A DNA stretch of 21,831 nt, taken from the NCBI GenBank assembly GCA_026707335.1, contig JAPOXB010000048.1, positions 1 to 21,831 on the forward strand. The letters are read 5' to 3'. Shown piece by piece: positions 20,874-21,831 of the stretch (within the stretch, counting starts at the first letter, position 1; the number at the start of each line of letters is the position of its first letter). This DNA is from Chloroflexota bacterium. Lineage in GTDB: Bacteria > Chloroflexota > Dehalococcoidia > Bin125. A program made the translations under genes and the position numbers. The notes under the pieces were generated by a model. The model was not told the origin of the DNA and made no database searches. It worked only from the letters and a program-made list of their open reading frames with translations.

Positions 20874-21831
20874 ATGGACCTGGAACTCGCCCGGCGCCTG
20901 CATCGCCCCGCCGACAGCAAGATCCTCTGGCTGGTGCTCGACGGGCTCGGCGGCCTGCCGCACCCCGAGAGCGGCCTCTCGGAGCTGGAGACCGCCCACA
21001 CGCCGCACCTCGACGCCCTCGCGGCCGAGAGCGCGCTGGGCCTGTCGATGCCCGTCGGCTACGGCATCACGCCGGGGTCGGGCCCCGGCCATCTGGCGCT
21101 GTTCGGCTACGACCCGCTGCAATTCGACATCGGCCGCGGGGTGCTCGAGGCGACCGGGATCGGCTTCCCGCTGGAGCCGAGCGACGTCGCCGCGCGGGGC
21201 AACTTCTGCACCCTCGCCGCCGACGGCACGATCGCGGACCGCCGCGCGGGCCGGCTGCCCAGCGAGCAGTCGGCCGCCATCGTCGAGCGGCTGCGCGGCA
21301 TCCGCATCGACGGGCTGGAGGTGTTCGTCGAGCCGGTGCGCGAGCATCGCTTCGTGCTGGTGCTGCGAGGCGCCGGACTGAGCGCCGCGATCTCGGAGAC
21401 CGACCCGCAGGCGGAGGGGGTCGCGCCGCTGCCCTGCCGGGCGCTGAGCCCGGAGGGCGAGGCGACGGCGGCCGCGGTCAACGAGTTCGTCGCGCGGGCG
21501 GCGGCGCTGATCGGCGACGAGCCGGCCGCCAACGGTCTGGTCCTGCGCGGCGTCGCGACGATCCCGTCCTTGCCGCAGATGCGCGACGTGTGGGGTCTGA
21601 GGCCCGCGAGTTGCGCGATCTACCCGATGTACCGCGGGCTGGCGCGGCTGGCCGGCATGACGGCCCTCCCCGCCGGCGACGACATCGGCGACCAGACCGC
21701 CGCCCTGGGCGAGCACTGGGACGACTACGACTACTTCTTCTGCCACTACAAGTACACCGACTCGGCCGGCGAGGATGGCGACTTCGACGCCAAGGTGCGG
21801 CGGCTGGAGGAGTTCGACGCCGCCCTGCCGG
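20874..21831 (+). CDS. apgM: Archaeal-type cofactor-independent phosphoglycerate mutase, 3' end cut off
   Basis: Interconverts 3- and 2-phosphoglycerate without 2,3-bisphosphoglycerate, the step after phosphoglycerate kinase. The visible 319 residues belong to the alkaline-phosphatase-superfamily ApgM group: KILWLVLDGLGGLPHP (16-31, metal ligand Asp23), HTPHLDALA, YGITPGSGPGHLALFGYDP (63-81, phosphorylated Ser69), IGRGVLEATGIG, ARGNFCTL and FFCHYKYTDSAGEDGDF. The reading frame is still open at the window edge. Family members have about 400 aa, so roughly 80 residues are missing. The ATG is supported by GGAGGTG 6 nt upstream (20861-20867). A large antisense frame over this gene is not real. 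ApgM is common in archaea but also found in Chloroflexota and other bacteria. Confidence 0.93.
   Translation, partial: MDLELARRLHRPADSKILWLVLDGLGGLPHPESGLSELETAHTPHLDALAAESALGLSMPVGYGITPGSGPGHLALFGYDPLQFDIGRGVLEATGIGFPLEPSDVAARGNFCTLAADGTIADRRAGRLPSEQSAAIVERLRGIRIDGLEVFVEPVREHRFVLVLRGAGLSAAISETDPQAEGVAPLPCRALSPEGEATAAAVNEFVARAAALIGDEPAANGLVLRGVATIPSLPQMRDVWGLRPASCAIYPMYRGLARLAGMTALPAGDDIGDQTAALGEHWDDYDYFFCHYKYTDSAGEDGDFDAKVRRLEEFDAALP

Noticed and set aside
19565..21746. Minus-strand frames of 478 and 436 aa
   Set aside because: They are antisense to pgk and apgM. Low-complexity Ser/Arg/Ala content shows no real protein.

Overview
This is a very GC-rich (roughly 70% by eye) bacterial chromosome segment made almost entirely of housekeeping genes. 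The combination of a type-A RNase P RNA, a divergent MurE-type ligase, a zinc-dependent phospholipase C-like protein coupled to hisD, RpiB, and an archaeal-type (ApgM) phosphoglycerate mutase after pgk would suit a high-GC Chloroflexota lineage. That placement is inference; an actinobacterial or candidate-phylum origin is not excluded by the sequence.

Layout. 1-389: 3' part of an RNase HI-like gene. 428-830: RNase P RNA with its own promoter. 945-2471: MurE-like ligase. 2634-3986: class III aminotransferase. 3999-4186: a compact independent transcription unit holding a 22-codon ORF, a long hairpin and a terminator, preceded by a near-perfect match to the 16S rRNA tail. 4233-5051: biotin protein ligase. 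5052-5468: a 417-bp MITE-like element with 12-bp terminal inverted repeats and a CTAG target duplication, sitting exactly between the stop codons of two convergent genes. 5469-6917 (minus): NfeD/ClpP-class membrane protease. 7068-11069 (plus): PLC-like protein, hisD, hisC, hisB. 11303-18220 (minus): a purine block read MazG-like, guaA, nucleoside-deoxyribosyltransferase-like, purD, cupin, purB, purC, purS. 18419-21831 (plus): tsaC, rpiB, pgk, apgM (cut by the window end).

How the parts fit. The minus-strand block joins late steps of de novo IMP/AMP synthesis (purD, purS, purC, purB) with GMP synthase and two possible nucleotide clean-up enzymes (MazG-like, NDT-like). The plus-strand his genes supply part of histidine synthesis, which shares the AICAR node with purines. 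The last block links tRNA t6A modification with the pentose-phosphate pathway and lower glycolysis. A recurring -10 box of the form TANNCT is seen before many units, several times only 6 nt before the ATG, suggesting leaderless mRNAs. The most unusual features are the small structured sORF/RNA unit at 4022-4186 and the element inserted at a shared CTAG double stop at 5048-5472. No complete new defence or mobile system was recognised.
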